Notes: generated by a model not told the origin, from the sequence alone. A stretch of 64,000 nucleotides of DNA from Burkholderiaceae bacterium (GCA_947447945.1 CANFLR010000006.1:1-64000); one strand, 5' to 3'. Counted from the stretch's first letter, positions 19,320 to 30,411 are shown. Numbers and translations are program-made.

Positions 19320-20147
19320 ATGGGCACAATACCGCTTGGGCAACACTCTCAATATCCAGATCAATATGATCCGAGTTTACTGTTTCCCATTCTCCGTTCC
19401 GAGAACCGTCTTAAGCTAAATCTAAAGCCGAGCCAGGCGCTACCTTTTGTGGGCGTTGATATTTGGAACGCTTACGAGCTGAGCTGGCTCAATCAAAAAG
19501 GCAAGCCCCAAATTGCTTTAGCTGAATTTCAGATTCCGGCTGACTCGCCTAATATGATTGAATCAAAATCTTTTAAGCTCTATCTCAATAGTTTTAACAG
19601 CACGCGTTTTGAAAATGAAGAAGCAGTTCGCACAAGATTAATTGCAGATCTATCAGCCGTATCAGGTAGCAAGATTGCAACGCGCCTGAATGCTCCCGAG
19701 TTGACATCTAAGAAAGGGATGCAAGAAATGACTGGCGTTTTAATGGATAGGCTAGATATCGAAATTGATCCTAACTTGCCTGCTGATCCGGCGCTGCTTG
19801 AAATCAATGCCTCCTTTGGCCCCATCGAACAATGTCTCGTCTCTCATTTGCTCAAATCCAACTGCCCAGTTACAGGACAACCTGACTGGGCCAGCGTACA
19901 AATTCGCTATCAAGGTCGCCCCATTCTAGAAGAGGGCTTACTGCGTTATCTGATTGGCTTTCGACAGTTGGGAGAATTTCATGAGCACTGTGTTGAAACG
20001 ATTTTCTGTGACATCAAACGTCAATGTAAACCTGAAAAATTATCAGTCTATGCTCGCTACACCAGACGTGGAGGTTTAGACATCAATCCTTTTCGCACTG
20101 ACTATAACGCACCCTGGCCTGAAAATACACGGCACGCTCGGCAGTAA
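19320..20147 (+). CDS. queF: NADPH-dependent preQ0 reductase (7-cyano-7-deazaguanine reductase)
   Basis: Long, YqfD-type QueF of 275 residues with tandem T-fold domains. The QueF signature ESKSFKLYLNS lies at 81-91, the thioimide-forming cysteine is C182 in SNCPVTGQPDW with D189, and the GEFHEHCVE block follows. It reduces preQ0 to preQ1 for tRNA queuosine. It is the last gene of the ilvA run and converges on ssb. Confidence 0.95.
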   Translation: MGTIPLGQHSQYPDQYDPSLLFPILRSENRLKLNLKPSQALPFVGVDIWNAYELSWLNQKGKPQIALAEFQIPADSPNMIESKSFKLYLNSFNSTRFENEEAVRTRLIADLSAVSGSKIATRLNAPELTSKKGMQEMTGVLMDRLDIEIDPNLPADPALLEINASFGPIEQCLVSHLLKSNCPVTGQPDWASVQIRYQGRPILEEGLLRYLIGFRQLGEFHEHCVETIFCDIKRQCKPEKLSVYARYTRRGGLDINPFRTDYNAPWPENTRHARQ

Positions 20148-20159
20148 AAAAGAGGGTAA

Positions 20160-20196
20160 ATAAAACCCCTTGCAACACATCGGCTGGAAGGGGTTT
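20160..20196 (-). terminator. Terminator between queF and ssb
   Basis: AAACCCCTT (20163-20171) pairs with AAGGGGTTT (20188-20196) around a 16-base loop. On the minus strand the stem is followed by TTTTATTT, so it mainly serves ssb. It may also stall rightward queF transcription, though no T run follows on that side. Confidence 0.65.
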
Positions 20197-20220
20197 GAAG
20201 TGAGTCTAATGAACTGCTAT

Positions 20221-20676
20221 TTAGAACGGAATATCGTCATCCATTGCGCCAAGTGAGGCAGCGCTAGAAGTTGCTGGGGCAGATTGCTCAGAGGATTTGG
20301 CGCGACTATAACTCTCGCCACCACCCTCACTACCACCTACAGGCTTACCGCCAAGCATTTGCATTGTTTCTGCAACGATCTCGGTAGAATACTTTTCTTG
20401 ACCGCTCGCATCAGTCCATTTACGAGTGCGTAAACGACCTTCAACATACACTTGCGAACCTTTTTTGAGATATTGACCTGCGATCTCGGCAAGCTTGCCA
20501 AAGAACGCCACGCGATGCCATTCTGTAGTCTCTTTCATCTCGCCGCTTTGCTTATCTTTATAGCGATCTGATGTTGCTACTGAAATATTAGTAACAGCAT
20601 CGCCGCTAGGCATATAACGTGTTTCTGGGTCGCGCCCTACGTTACCTACGATGATGACCTTATTTACCGAAGCCAT
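20221..20676 (-). CDS. ssb: Single-stranded DNA-binding protein
   Basis: 151 residues. An OB-fold (1-110) with the family start [17 protein letters not shown] and [14 protein letters not shown] precedes a Gly/Ser-rich linker. The C-terminal DDDIPF tip recruits repair and replication partners. Adjacent to an MFS gene and uvrA, a common grouping in related genomes. No LexA-type box was seen upstream. Confidence 0.97.
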   Translation of the reverse strand: MASVNKVIIVGNVGRDPETRYMPSGDAVTNISVATSDRYKDKQSGEMKETTEWHRVAFFGKLAEIAGQYLKKGSQVYVEGRLRTRKWTDASGQEKYSTEIVAETMQMLGGKPVGGSEGGGESYSRAKSSEQSAPATSSAASLGAMDDDIPF

Positions 20677-20724
20677 GTTGTCTCCCGAAGAAAAATGTAA
20701 TGTGAATTCAATCTTGAATAACGA

Positions 20725-21894
20725 CTATGTTTTTGCATCTGCAACCTTCGCAGGCAGCTCACGCATCGACATAGCAATTATAAGCCAGCACAGTAGCAGT
20801 CCAGCTGCTACGGCAAAGACCGATAATTCGCCATGGCTATCCATAAGCCACCCCCCCATCACGGCCCCCAAAAACAGGCCAATCGATTGAGTGGTGTTGT
20901 ATACGCCCAGAGCAGCACCCTTTGACTCTTTTGCAAAACGCGAAACCAAGGATGGCTGCAAGGCTTCTAGCAAGTTGAAGCCGACAAAGTAAATCAATAA
21001 TGCAGCGGAAATAGATAAAACCGTTGAAGTGCTGATAAAGCAATATTCAGAAATCAAGATCAATACAATCGCAACCAATAGCACTGGTCTAAGCTGTTGT
21101 TTCTTCTCGCCAATAATGAGTATGGGCGCCATCAGAAAGAAGGACAGAAGCACAACGGGAAGATAAACCTGCCAATGCTCTGATAAAGGCAAGCCTGCTT
21201 CCACTAAAAGACGTGGCAGTACCATGAACATTGCCACTTGGGTTGCGTGCAAAACAAAAACACCTATATTGAGCCGCATGAGCTCTGGTCGAAAAAATAC
21301 TTCCCTCAGTGAGGCCTGAGCAACTTTGATTTCTGGCGCATTTACAGGTAGAACAAAATAAGTCACCAACATTGCTAACACGCCGAGTACCGCCAAAACC
21401 ACAAAAATACCGCTCAAACTGATCATGCGATAAAGCGGTGCTGCAATCACAAGAGATAAAGCAAAAGAGAGTGCAATGCTGCCCCCGACCAAAGCCATTG
21501 CGCGGGTCCGCACCTGTTCACGGGTCAGGTCGGCAACCCAAGCGGAAATAGCGGCAGAAATAGCACCAGCGCCCATCACTCCCCTACCGATAGCAATCCA
21601 CAGCAGATCATCGCGTGCTGCGCAAATCAAGGCTCCAGCCACAAAGAGGGAAAGACCCCAAAAAACTACTGGTTTGCGCCCAATTCTGTCGGATAGTCGA
21701 CCTAAAGGGATGTAAAGACAGGCCTGAACAATATTGAAAATACCCAGGGCAACCCCAACCCAAAGGGCGTGCTCACCCCCCGGAAGTTCGCGAGCATGAA
21801 CACTAAAAACGGGCAAAAGCAGGAACAGGCCCAGCATGCGAAGGCCAAAAATGCCAGCTAAGGCGATAGTGGAGCGAAGTTCGGAAGGATTCAT
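20725..21894 (-). CDS. Major facilitator superfamily transporter
   Basis: 389 residues with about 12 hydrophobic segments and the MFS motif A variant GRLSDRIGRKPVVFWG after helix 2. The N-terminus LRSTIALAGIFGLRMLGLFLLLPVF resembles the YajR/drug-efflux-like group, but no YAM domain follows the last helix. Substrate unknown. It diverges from uvrA with only 37 bases between starts, so the two promoters must overlap or intrude into coding sequence. Confidence 0.88.
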   Translation of the reverse strand: MNPSELRSTIALAGIFGLRMLGLFLLLPVFSVHARELPGGEHALWVGVALGIFNIVQACLYIPLGRLSDRIGRKPVVFWGLSLFVAGALICAARDDLLWIAIGRGVMGAGAISAAISAWVADLTREQVRTRAMALVGGSIALSFALSLVIAAPLYRMISLSGIFVVLAVLGVLAMLVTYFVLPVNAPEIKVAQASLREVFFRPELMRLNIGVFVLHATQVAMFMVLPRLLVEAGLPLSEHWQVYLPVVLLSFFLMAPILIIGEKKQQLRPVLLVAIVLILISEYCFISTSTVLSISAALLIYFVGFNLLEALQPSLVSRFAKESKGAALGVYNTTQSIGLFLGAVMGGWLMDSHGELSVFAVAAGLLLCWLIIAMSMRELPAKVADAKT

Positions 21895-21931
21895 AAGAAA
21901 AGGCTATATTAACAAGTTACGCTAAAAAATC

Positions 21932-24820
21932 ATGAATAACGAAATTAAAATCCGCGGTGCACGCACGCACAATCTTAAAAATATCAATCTAGACATTCCT
22001 AGAGAGAAATTAGTCGTCCTGACTGGCTTATCTGGTTCGGGCAAAAGCTCGCTGGCTTTTGACACTTTGTACGCTGAAGGGCAACGTCGTTACGTTGAGT
22101 CACTTTCTGCCTACGCACGTCAATTCTTGCAATTAATGGAAAAACCTGACGTTGATACGATCGAAGGTCTATCTCCAGCAATTTCGATTGAGCAAAAAGC
22201 CACTAGTCATAACCCACGCTCTACCGTTGGAACGGTGACAGAAATTCATGACTACTTGCGCTTACTATTTGCGCGAGCAGGCACGCCACACTGTCCCGAA
22301 CATAATCTACCCCTGGAGGCACAGAGTGTTTCACAAATGGTAGATACGGTTTTAGCAATGCCAGAAGATACCAAACTGATGATCTTGGCACCCGTTGTCA
22401 GTGAGCGTAAAGGGGAATTTGTAGACCTCTTTCAAGATCTTCAAGCCCAGGGCTTCGTGCGCTTTCGCGTGCGCTCTGGGGGCGGCACAACTAATACCGC
22501 GAAAGCTGAAATTTTTGAAGTAGATCAACTGCCGGTATTAAAAAAGAATGATAAGCACTCGATTGAGGTTGTAGTTGATCGGATTAAAGTTCGTTCAGAT
22601 ATTCAGCAACGCCTAGCGGAATCTTTTGAAACTGCCCTGCGTCTTGCCGATGGTAAAGCCATGATTGTGGATATGGATACCGGCAAAGATATGATCTTCT
22701 CCAGTAAATTTGCTTGCCCGGTTTGCTCCTATTCTCTTCAGGAATTAGAGCCACGCCTCTTTTCCTTCAATAACCCAATGGGGGCCTGTCCATCATGTGA
22801 TGGACTAGGCCACCAATCTTTCTTTGATCCAAAACGAATTGTTGCTCACCCTGATCTTTCACTGGCATCTGGCGCCATTAAAGGCTGGGATCGCCGCAAT
22901 CAGTTTTACTTCAAACTCCTGCAGACGCTTGCTAAGCATGGTGGCTTTGATGTGGAGAAACCTTTTGAGACCCTCAGCAAGAAACAACAAGATTTAATTC
23001 TCTTAGGATCTGGCGATGTTGAAATTCCATTCGAATACATCAATGAGCGCGGCAAATTAAGTGTGCGTCAACACCCTTTCGAGGGCATCGTAGCGAACTT
23101 CGAGCGACGCTATAAAGAGACAGACTCTGTTACGGTTCGCGAAGAACTGGCTCGCTATCAAAATGTTCAGACCTGTAAAGATTGTGGCGGCAGTCGTCTG
23201 CGTAAAGAAGCGCGCTTTGTTAAGGTGGGTGAAAACAAGCAATCGCGGGCAATTTATGAAATTAGCGCATTACCATTAAAAGAGGCAAAAGAATATTTTG
23301 AAGCTCTCGAACTCAAAGGCGCCAAACGAGAAATTGCCGACAAGATCGTTAAAGAGATTGGTGCACGTTTACGGTTTCTGAATGATGTGGGGCTCGATTA
23401 CCTCTCCCTTGAACGCAGTGCCGATACGCTATCTGGTGGTGAAGCCCAGCGCATTCGCCTTGCCTCACAAATTGGCTCGGGTCTAACTGGGGTCATGTAT
23501 GTATTAGATGAGCCCTCTATTGGCCTGCATCAACGAGATAATGATCGCCTCATCGGCACCCTGAAACACTTACGTGACTTAGGTAATAGCGTATTAGTGG
23601 TTGAGCATGACGAAGACATGATTCGGGCTTCTGACTATGTCATTGACATCGGTCCTGGTGCTGGCATTCATGGTGGTGAGGTAGTAGCAGTAGGCACGCC
23701 AGCAGAAGTTGAGGCAAATCCCAAATCCCTCACAGGCGCATACCTTGCAGGACGTGTGCGAATTGAAATTCCCGAAAAACGTATTCCTGTTGGTGATCGC
23801 TTCTTAGAAGTGCTTGGCGCCCGTGGTAATAACTTGCAATCGGTTCATGCCAAGATTCCCGTTGGCTTATTAACCTGCGTGACAGGGGTATCTGGCTCCG
23901 GTAAATCTACCCTCATTAATGACACTCTGCATCATGCCGTTGCGCAACATTTTTATGGCTCCAGCGCTGAACCAGCGGCCCATGATGGAATTAAAGGCTT
24001 AGAGTATTTCGATAAAGTGATCAGCGTTGATCAGTCTCCCATTGGCAGAACTCCTCGCTCTAATCCAGCCACCTACACCGGCTTGTTTACGCCTATTCGT
24101 GAACTTTTTGCTGGCGTACCCTCATCACGTGAACGTGGCTATGAAGCTGGTCGATTCTCATTTAACGTCAAGGGTGGTCGTTGTGACTCATGTGAAGGTG
24201 ATGGCGTTCTCAAGGTAGAAATGCACTTCTTGCCAGATGTCTATGTACCGTGTGATGTTTGTCACGGTAAGCGCTACAACCGTGAAACCTTAGATATTCG
24301 CTATAAGGGCAAAAACATTCATGAAGTGCTCTCGATGACTATCGAACAGGCGCACGAATTCTTTGAAGCAGTACCTGTGGTTAAACGCAAACTGAAAACC
24401 TTGCTCGATGTTGGTCTTGGCTACGTCAAGCTTGGACAAAGTGCTACCACGCTATCGGGTGGTGAGGCGCAACGAGTGAAACTATCGCTGGAGCTTTCTA
24501 AACGGGATACTGGCAGAACGCTATACATTCTGGATGAACCTACAACTGGCCTACATTTTCATGACATTCAACTTTTGCTCACTGTCATTCAAACCTTGAA
24601 AAAACAGGGTAACACCATCGTCATCATTGAACATAATTTAGACGTCATCAAGACTGCCGACTGGATTATTGATTTGGGCCCGAAAGGCGGCGCTGGTGGC
24701 GGCCAAATTATTGCTACTGGAACTCCTGAGGATGTTTCCCAGAATACAGCAAGCTTTACGGGGCACTATTTAGCGCCACTACTTGCTCGCAAAGCGTCTC
24801 CCAGCAAAAAGAAAAAGTAA
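21932..24820 (+). CDS. uvrA: UvrABC excinuclease subunit A
   Basis: 962 residues, the damage-recognition ATPase of nucleotide excision repair. It has two ABC ATPase modules: Walker [11 protein letters not shown] near the start and [10 protein letters not shown] near 655, with two LSGGEAQR signatures. Zinc fingers CPVC...CPSC and CDSC...CDVC are present. The C-terminus is a short lysine tail. No recognisable SOS operator lies in the 37-base gap upstream. It converges on the antiporter gene with 4 bases between stops. Confidence 0.98.
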   Translation: MNNEIKIRGARTHNLKNINLDIPREKLVVLTGLSGSGKSSLAFDTLYAEGQRRYVESLSAYARQFLQLMEKPDVDTIEGLSPAISIEQKATSHNPRSTVGTVTEIHDYLRLLFARAGTPHCPEHNLPLEAQSVSQMVDTVLAMPEDTKLMILAPVVSERKGEFVDLFQDLQAQGFVRFRVRSGGGTTNTAKAEIFEVDQLPVLKKNDKHSIEVVVDRIKVRSDIQQRLAESFETALRLADGKAMIVDMDTGKDMIFSSKFACPVCSYSLQELEPRLFSFNNPMGACPSCDGLGHQSFFDPKRIVAHPDLSLASGAIKGWDRRNQFYFKLLQTLAKHGGFDVEKPFETLSKKQQDLILLGSGDVEIPFEYINERGKLSVRQHPFEGIVANFERRYKETDSVTVREELARYQNVQTCKDCGGSRLRKEARFVKVGENKQSRAIYEISALPLKEAKEYFEALELKGAKREIADKIVKEIGARLRFLNDVGLDYLSLERSADTLSGGEAQRIRLASQIGSGLTGVMYVLDEPSIGLHQRDNDRLIGTLKHLRDLGNSVLVVEHDEDMIRASDYVIDIGPGAGIHGGEVVAVGTPAEVEANPKSLTGAYLAGRVRIEIPEKRIPVGDRFLEVLGARGNNLQSVHAKIPVGLLTCVTGVSGSGKSTLINDTLHHAVAQHFYGSSAEPAAHDGIKGLEYFDKVISVDQSPIGRTPRSNPATYTGLFTPIRELFAGVPSSRERGYEAGRFSFNVKGGRCDSCEGDGVLKVEMHFLPDVYVPCDVCHGKRYNRETLDIRYKGKNIHEVLSMTIEQAHEFFEAVPVVKRKLKTLLDVGLGYVKLGQSATTLSGGEAQRVKLSLELSKRDTGRTLYILDEPTTGLHFHDIQLLLTVIQTLKKQGNTIVIIEHNLDVIKTADWIIDLGPKGGAGGGQIIATGTPEDVSQNTASFTGHYLAPLLARKASPSKKKK

Positions 24821-24824
24821 TGCT

Positions 24825-26807
24825 TCAGAGTAATTTGGATTCGGCCAAGTCGGTCGCTTCCGGATTACCTGAAAGCACCAAAATATCATTGGCCTGCAAA
24901 CGCAGATCTGGGCTCAAATCCAACTTCACATAATCTGCACCGTCAACTTTACGGCGCACAGCCTGAACACTCACTCCATCATTTTCAAGATTGAGCTCGC
25001 CCAGTGTCTTGTTGATACTAATGGACTCAGGCAGCAAGGTCACTGAATGCAATCGCCAAGACTCATTCGAGTCAAAATCTTCGACGTCCGAACCGCGAAA
25101 GTACCCGCGCAGTAGGCTATACCGGGCCTCGCGTGCGTTCGAGACAATGCGCACTACTTTGCGCATGGGTACATCCATCATCAATAACACATGAGAGGCC
25201 ATCATTAAGCTGCCTTCAATCAACTCTGGCACAACCTCGGTAGCACCAGCTGCCTGTAACTTTCCTAAATCGGCATCATCCTTAGTCCGAACTAAAATCG
25301 TCATGCCAGGTCGCAAACGCTCCACTTGATGCAAGACCTTCATGCTTGCTGGCGTATCCGCATAAGTAATCACTACCGCCTTTGCTTTGGATAGGCCCGC
25401 TGCAACTAAGTAGTTCTCTCGACTAGCATCGCCATACGACACATTATCGCCAGCAGCAGCAGCTTCTTTAACGCGATCGGGATCCATATCCAATGCAATA
25501 TAGGGAATTTTTTCTTGATCTAACATGCGCGCTAAGCTTTGTCCTGAACGGCCAAATCCACAAATCACAACATGGTTTTCAGTGCGCACGCTTTTGGCAG
25601 CAACCCGCGTCAATGCCAATGACTGTAATAGCCACTCGTTACTAGAAAAACGCATTGCGATTCTGTCGCTGTATTCAATCAAAAAGGGTGCACCGAACAT
25701 CGATAACAGCATTGCGGCAAGCACGGCCTGACTTAAAGCGTGATCAATTAAATCTAAGCCGTCAATTTGATTGAGTAAAACAAATCCAAATTCACCGGCT
25801 TGAGCTAGGCACAAGCCGGTGCGAATGGAAATGCCAGAACTCGATCCGAAGGCCCGCGATAACAATGCAATCAAACCAAACTTAAAGATCAATGGCCCGA
25901 TGAGTAAAAGTAAAACTAAGAACCATTGCTCATAAATCACCTCAAGATCGAGCAACATCCCAATCGTAATGAAAAAAAGTCCTAGCAAGACATCTTTGAA
26001 TGGCTTTACATCCTCCTCAACTTGATACCTATAGGGCGTCTCTGCAATTAAGATCCCCGCTAAAAATGCGCCAAGCGCTAATGACAAACCAAAATGCTCC
26101 GTAAGGGCTGCCATGCCCAACACAATCAATAAGAGATTGAGCATGAAGAGCTCTTGTGAGCGTAATTTAGCGACCAAGCCAAACCAGCGGCTCATCAAGG
26201 TTTGACCGATGACGAAAATCAAACCCAAGGCGACTGTAATTTTGATGGAGGCAGCCGTTAAGGCGTAAAAAAGGTCTCCAGGATTCTTACCCAGAGATGG
26301 CAGCAAAATTAATAGAAATACCACCGCTAAATCCTGGAACAGCAAAATTCCGATGACATTGCGGCCATGTTCGGTTTCAAGCTCAGATCGCTCGGCCATC
26401 AACTTAGTCACAATTGCAGTTGATGACATCGCCAAAGCGCCCCCCAAAGCGATGGCGGCCTGCCAAGAAATAGGGTAAATCCAGTTCATCAAAAGGCTAG
26501 CAGGCACTGCTAACAGCATTGTCAACAGGACTTGACTACCGCCAAGGCCAAATACGATGGATCGCATTGCCCGAAGCTTATGCAGGTTAAATTCCAGGCC
26601 AATCGAGAACATCAAAAAAACTACCCCAAATTCAGCCAAATACTTCACAGTGGCTGAATCACTCGCTAGGGCTAGGGCCTTGGGGCCTATCAACACACCA
26701 ATGGCCAAATAGCCCAAAATAGGGGGTAGGCCAAAATAGCGGAAAATAAGCACTCCGGCCACACCAGAGGCCAGCAAGATGAGAGTGAATTGAAGGACTG
26801 ACGGCAT
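24825..26807 (-). CDS. CPA2-family cation/proton antiporter (KefB/YbaL type)
   Basis: 660 residues. The first ~390 contain about 12 transmembrane helices typical of monovalent cation:proton antiporter-2, with GLEFNL and ALAMSSTAIV. Then come a TrkA-N domain (VICGFGRSGQSLARML, a Rossmann loop that binds NAD or a nucleotide) and a TrkA-C domain at the end. Likely potassium efflux in exchange for protons under electrophile or pH stress; glutathione gating as in KefB/KefC is possible but unproven. Starts 11 bases from divergent kdsD. Confidence 0.9.
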   Translation of the reverse strand: MPSVLQFTLILLASGVAGVLIFRYFGLPPILGYLAIGVLIGPKALALASDSATVKYLAEFGVVFLMFSIGLEFNLHKLRAMRSIVFGLGGSQVLLTMLLAVPASLLMNWIYPISWQAAIALGGALAMSSTAIVTKLMAERSELETEHGRNVIGILLFQDLAVVFLLILLPSLGKNPGDLFYALTAASIKITVALGLIFVIGQTLMSRWFGLVAKLRSQELFMLNLLLIVLGMAALTEHFGLSLALGAFLAGILIAETPYRYQVEEDVKPFKDVLLGLFFITIGMLLDLEVIYEQWFLVLLLLIGPLIFKFGLIALLSRAFGSSSGISIRTGLCLAQAGEFGFVLLNQIDGLDLIDHALSQAVLAAMLLSMFGAPFLIEYSDRIAMRFSSNEWLLQSLALTRVAAKSVRTENHVVICGFGRSGQSLARMLDQEKIPYIALDMDPDRVKEAAAAGDNVSYGDASRENYLVAAGLSKAKAVVITYADTPASMKVLHQVERLRPGMTILVRTKDDADLGKLQAAGATEVVPELIEGSLMMASHVLLMMDVPMRKVVRIVSNAREARYSLLRGYFRGSDVEDFDSNESWRLHSVTLLPESISINKTLGELNLENDGVSVQAVRRKVDGADYVKLDLSPDLRLQANDILVLSGNPEATDLAESKLL

Positions 26808-26818
26808 ATACTTACTTG

Positions 26819-27811
26819 ATGATAGCTAAGACTCGTGAAAGAACCCTAAAGCTTGCACGCGATACCCTCACTATTGAGGCTAGCGCACTGCAAACCATGC
26901 GTGATCGCCTAGAAGGGCCTAATGCGGATGCGCTGATCCATGCTGTTGACCTATTGCATGGCTGCAAAGGACGTATTGTGGTTTCGGGCATAGGCAAATC
27001 TGGCCATATTGCTCGCAAAATTGCGGCAACCTTTGCCTCGACGGGGTCGCCCGCCTTTTTTGTTCACCCTGCTGAAGCCAGTCACGGTGATTTAGGTATG
27101 GTCACGCGTGAGGATGTCTTTGTTGCCCTCTCCAATTCTGGAGAAACGGATGAATTACTGACTATCGTCCCGATCGTTAAACGAACTGGCGCGAAACTAA
27201 TCGCGCTCACAGGGGCGCCAACTTCTTCTTTAGCGCTCTTGGCGGATGCCCATTTAGACACCAGCGTTGAAAAAGAAGCCTGCCCTCTCAATCTAGCGCC
27301 TACTTCAAGCACAACCGCAGCACTCGCCATGGGCGATGCACTTGCCGTCGCACTATTAGATGCGAGAGGCTTTCAGGCGGAAGATTTTATCCGCTCACAT
27401 CCCGGCGGTAGACTAGGTCGCAAGCAATTAAGTCATGTCAGCGAAGTCATGCGGAGTTTTGATGAAACACCAAAGATTTCAATTGAAGCCTCGTTACGAG
27501 ACGCTCTACTAGAGATGACTGCCAAACGGATGGGCATGGTTATTACGCTCGATAGCAAACAAAAAGTAGTGGGCATCTTTACCGACGGAGATCTACGTCG
27601 CCTACTAGAAAAGAGCACCAATTTAGATGGTGTGAGCTTAAAAGAGGCAACTAGCTCAAGCCCTCGCACGATTCCACCAGAACTTTTGGCAGAGGAAGCC
27701 ATTGAGATGATGGAAAAGCATCGTATTAACCATTTGGTAGTAACGGATGCCAACGGCGTCCTGCTCGGCGCCCTCAATCTGCACGATCTGTTTGCAGCTA
27801 AAGTTATTTAA
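26819..27811 (+). CDS. kdsD: D-arabinose 5-phosphate isomerase
   Basis: 330 residues: SIS sugar isomerase domain (about 40-180; SGIGKSGHIARKIAATFASTG, EASHGDLGMV, SNSGETDELL) and a tandem CBS pair (about 205-330). It converts ribulose 5-phosphate to arabinose 5-phosphate, the first committed step to Kdo. I take the ATG at 26819; a TTG immediately before it (26816) is also in frame. There is no good SD. First gene of the kds-lpt operon. Confidence 0.95.
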   Translation: MIAKTRERTLKLARDTLTIEASALQTMRDRLEGPNADALIHAVDLLHGCKGRIVVSGIGKSGHIARKIAATFASTGSPAFFVHPAEASHGDLGMVTREDVFVALSNSGETDELLTIVPIVKRTGAKLIALTGAPTSSLALLADAHLDTSVEKEACPLNLAPTSSTTAALAMGDALAVALLDARGFQAEDFIRSHPGGRLGRKQLSHVSEVMRSFDETPKISIEASLRDALLEMTAKRMGMVITLDSKQKVVGIFTDGDLRRLLEKSTNLDGVSLKEATSSSPRTIPPELLAEEAIEMMEKHRINHLVVTDANGVLLGALNLHDLFAAKVI

Positions 27812-27828
27812 GATGGTGTATTGATTCC

Positions 27829-28401
27829 ATGCCAAGCGCTTTTTATCCCCATCAGTCAAACCCACTAAGCCAATACCCACAAGCTTGGGAGCGCGCCAGT
27901 AAAGTCAAACTCTTAGTGCTCGATGTCGATGGCGTTCTGACTAATGGGCAAGTCTTGATCGGCGCTGACGGCAAAGAATCACTCAAAGCATTTGATATTC
28001 AAGATGGTCTTGGAATCAAACTATTGGAACAGTGCGGTATTCCTACTGCCATCATTACTGGTCGAAATTCCCCAATGGTACTTGCCCGTTGTAATGAACT
28101 AGGCATCAAACATGTGCACATGGGTATTGAAAATAAAGCCATTGCACTAGAGCAAGTGTTAAATGCCCTCTCCCTCAAGCATGCAGACTGCGCAGTCATG
28201 GGCGATGATTGGCCAGATCTCAAAATGATGAAAAAAGCGGGCCTCACAGCTTGTCCTGCTCAAGGACATGAGGCTGTCAAAAACAGTGTGCATTTTGTTA
28301 CAAACCGCATGGGTGGTTACAGCGCAGTTCGTGAGCTGTGTGACCTGATTCTGAAGGCACAAAATCGCTACGAAGAATTGCTTAATCAAGCGCGTCATTA
28401 A
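27829..28401 (+). CDS. kdsC: Kdo-8-phosphate phosphatase
   Basis: 190 residues, HAD superfamily C0 type: LLVLDVDGVLTNGQV holds the nucleophile and acid aspartates, TGRNSPMVLARC the second motif, and MGDDWPDLKMMKKAG the metal-binding end. It releases phosphate from Kdo 8-phosphate, the last step of free Kdo synthesis. The N-terminal ~25 residues are extra to the HAD core. 17 bases after kdsD, 10 before lptC. Confidence 0.95.
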   Translation: MPSAFYPHQSNPLSQYPQAWERASKVKLLVLDVDGVLTNGQVLIGADGKESLKAFDIQDGLGIKLLEQCGIPTAIITGRNSPMVLARCNELGIKHVHMGIENKAIALEQVLNALSLKHADCAVMGDDWPDLKMMKKAGLTACPAQGHEAVKNSVHFVTNRMGGYSAVRELCDLILKAQNRYEELLNQARH

Positions 28402-28411
28402 GTCTCCAGTA

Positions 28412-29053
28412 ATGCTATTTAATCCCAAGCAAATCAAACTGAATTTATGGCGCACTTTATTGCGCCTGATGCCATTGCTGTTGATGGGCACACTTACCTT
28501 GATTACTTTTTGGGTCGTTAAAAAAAATACCCCGCCGGAAGCTTCTCTCATCGAACGCGTGCGCCTTCACGAGCCTGATTACACCATTCAAAATGGAGCC
28601 TTATCTGCTCTGAACGAAGCGGGAGCTACCAAATACAGGGTTCTAGGGAAAAAAGTAACCCACTATGATGATGACGCTTCGATTGATATCTTGACTCCAC
28701 GCATGCGTTTATTTCAAGCAAATAAAGCGCCCATAACAGTGAAGGCTGATACCGGACATCTCGATGGCGATCTCACAATACTGGACCTGATCGACAATGC
28801 TGAAATTTTCCGCCCAGCGCAAGCTGCGACAGCCGCCGAGCCCGGCACCTTAAGAATGCTTGCCCGATCGTCTTACTTTAAGGTCCTGATTAACGATGAC
28901 ATCATCGAAACCGATAAGCCCATCCAGCTAGAGCAAGGCATGTCCATCATGAACTCGACAGCGGGTGGAACCTTCAATAACGTAGACCAAAGTATGGTGC
29001 TTTCTGGGCAAGTCAAAGGTCGGATTGAGCGCTTACCACAAGGGGTTCAATAA
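28412..29053 (+). CDS. lptC: LptC, LPS export inner-membrane anchor
   Basis: 213 residues: one N-terminal transmembrane helix (about 14-34), then a periplasmic beta-jellyroll typical of LptC/OstA (PDYTIQNGALSALNE, LTPRMRLFQ, NAEIFRP). It passes LPS from LptBFG to LptA. lptA follows directly after its stop. lptF/G are not in view. Confidence 0.9.
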   Translation: MLFNPKQIKLNLWRTLLRLMPLLLMGTLTLITFWVVKKNTPPEASLIERVRLHEPDYTIQNGALSALNEAGATKYRVLGKKVTHYDDDASIDILTPRMRLFQANKAPITVKADTGHLDGDLTILDLIDNAEIFRPAQAATAAEPGTLRMLARSSYFKVLINDDIIETDKPIQLEQGMSIMNSTAGGTFNNVDQSMVLSGQVKGRIERLPQGVQ

Positions 29054-29054
29054 A

Positions 29055-29645
29055 GTGCTTACCCTAAATAGCCTCCGCATCTTGCCTGCTAGCGTATGCA
29101 ATTTAACAGCAAGCCTCATAGTGAGTCTTGGCGTCATGGCTCCGATAGTAGTATGGGCAGAAAAAGCAGATCAAGATAAGCCGCTCATACTTGAGGCAGA
29201 AAAAGTATCAGTGAATGAGGTGCAACAAATCTATGATCTCAATGGCCAAATTCTCTTAATCAAAGGCAGCATTGTTGTCACAGGTGATCAGGGAAAGATT
29301 ACGGTAGATCCGGAAGGTTATGAGTATGTGAATCTAAAAGGCACGCCTGAACGAGCGACGAGCTTTCGAGAGCGCCGCGAAGGAACTGCCGATGAATTTA
29401 TTCAAGGTCGCGCCACTGAGGTCAGCTATAACGCTAAAACCGAACTGCTGACATTGACTGGCAACGCTAGCCTCAAACGGCTTAACAATATGCAACTACT
29501 TGATCAGTTACTTGGCTGGAAAATTGAGTACGATGATATTAAGCAGTACTATCGCGTATCACCTCCCACTGATGCAAAAGCCGAAGAGCCCCCTATCGCC
29601 CGAGCAATTCTTTCACCCAGACGAAAAGCAATATTAGAGAAATGA
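29055..29645 (+). CDS. lptA: LptA, periplasmic LPS bridge
   Basis: 196 residues from a GTG at 29055, one base after the lptC stop; an earlier TTG at 29025 would overlap lptC and spoil the signal peptide. Signal peptide roughly 1-36, ending VVWA. The OstA/LptA domain shows [28 protein letters not shown] and [15 protein letters not shown]. It oligomerises to span the periplasm. Its stop overlaps the lptB start by 4 bases (ATGA). Confidence 0.92.
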   Translation: MLTLNSLRILPASVCNLTASLIVSLGVMAPIVVWAEKADQDKPLILEAEKVSVNEVQQIYDLNGQILLIKGSIVVTGDQGKITVDPEGYEYVNLKGTPERATSFRERREGTADEFIQGRATEVSYNAKTELLTLTGNASLKRLNNMQLLDQLLGWKIEYDDIKQYYRVSPPTDAKAEEPPIARAILSPRRKAILEK

Positions 29646-30409
29646 CAGTAGATTTAGCTCAAAACACTAATCCAGCAACTTTAAGTGCACACCATCTTCA
29701 AAAGCGCTACGGTTCTAGAACCGTTGTTCGGGATGTCTCGGTTGAAGTGAAATGTGGCGAGGTAGTTGGCTTACTGGGCCCCAACGGCGCCGGTAAAACC
29801 ACTTCCTTTTACATGATTGTTGGACTTGTTGCCCTAGATGGTGGCAATATTGTTTTAGATGGTATGGACATTACCCATCTACCCATTCATCAGCGCGCCA
29901 GAATGGGCTTGTCGTATTTACCTCAAGAAGCATCGGTCTTTAGAAAACTCAATGTTGCTGAAAATATTCAGGCGGTCCTTGAGCTCCAAGTTCAAGACGG
30001 CAAAACGCTTAGCAAAGCCGAGATTGCTCATCGTCTTGACGAGCTCCTAGGCGAACTCCAAATTACTCACCTGAGAAATAATCCTGCGCTATCACTCTCA
30101 GGCGGCGAACGCCGTCGGGTTGAAATTGCGCGGGCACTGGCTTCACAACCTAAATTTATCCTGCTCGATGAGCCCTTTGCTGGTGTTGATCCTATTGCCG
30201 TAGGGGAGATTCAAAGAATTGTGCGTTTTTTACGCGACCGCCAAATCGGCGTTTTAATTACCGACCACAATGTACGTGAAACCCTTGGTATTTGCGATCA
30301 TGCTTATATCATCAGTGAAGGAAGCGTTCTGGCTGAAGGCAAGCCAGACCAAATTATTCAGAATGATGCTGTCCGCAGAGTCTATCTCGGTGAAAACTTC
30401 CGGATGTAA
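29642..30409 (+). CDS. lptB: LptB, ATPase of the LPS exporter
   Basis: 255 residues. Walker [13 protein letters not shown]-loop [14 protein letters not shown], signature [17 protein letters not shown], Walker [15 protein letters not shown]-loop LITDHNVRE. It powers LPS extraction with LptFG. About 12 N-terminal residues precede the usual E. coli start. It normally precedes rpoN; here a decayed fragment follows instead. Confidence 0.96.
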   Translation: MTVDLAQNTNPATLSAHHLQKRYGSRTVVRDVSVEVKCGEVVGLLGPNGAGKTTSFYMIVGLVALDGGNIVLDGMDITHLPIHQRARMGLSYLPQEASVFRKLNVAENIQAVLELQVQDGKTLSKAEIAHRLDELLGELQITHLRNNPALSLSGGERRRVEIARALASQPKFILLDEPFAGVDPIAVGEIQRIVRFLRDRQIGVLITDHNVRETLGICDHAYIISEGSVLAEGKPDQIIQNDAVRRVYLGENFRM

Positions 30410-30411
30410 GA

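Noticed and set aside
21895-21931. LexA/SOS box upstream of uvrA
   Set aside because: The 37-base gap has no CTGT-N8-ACAG-like sequence.
29025-29054. LptA starting at the TTG at 29025
   Set aside because: It overlaps lptC by 29 bases and adds polar residues before the signal peptide; the GTG at 29055 is better.
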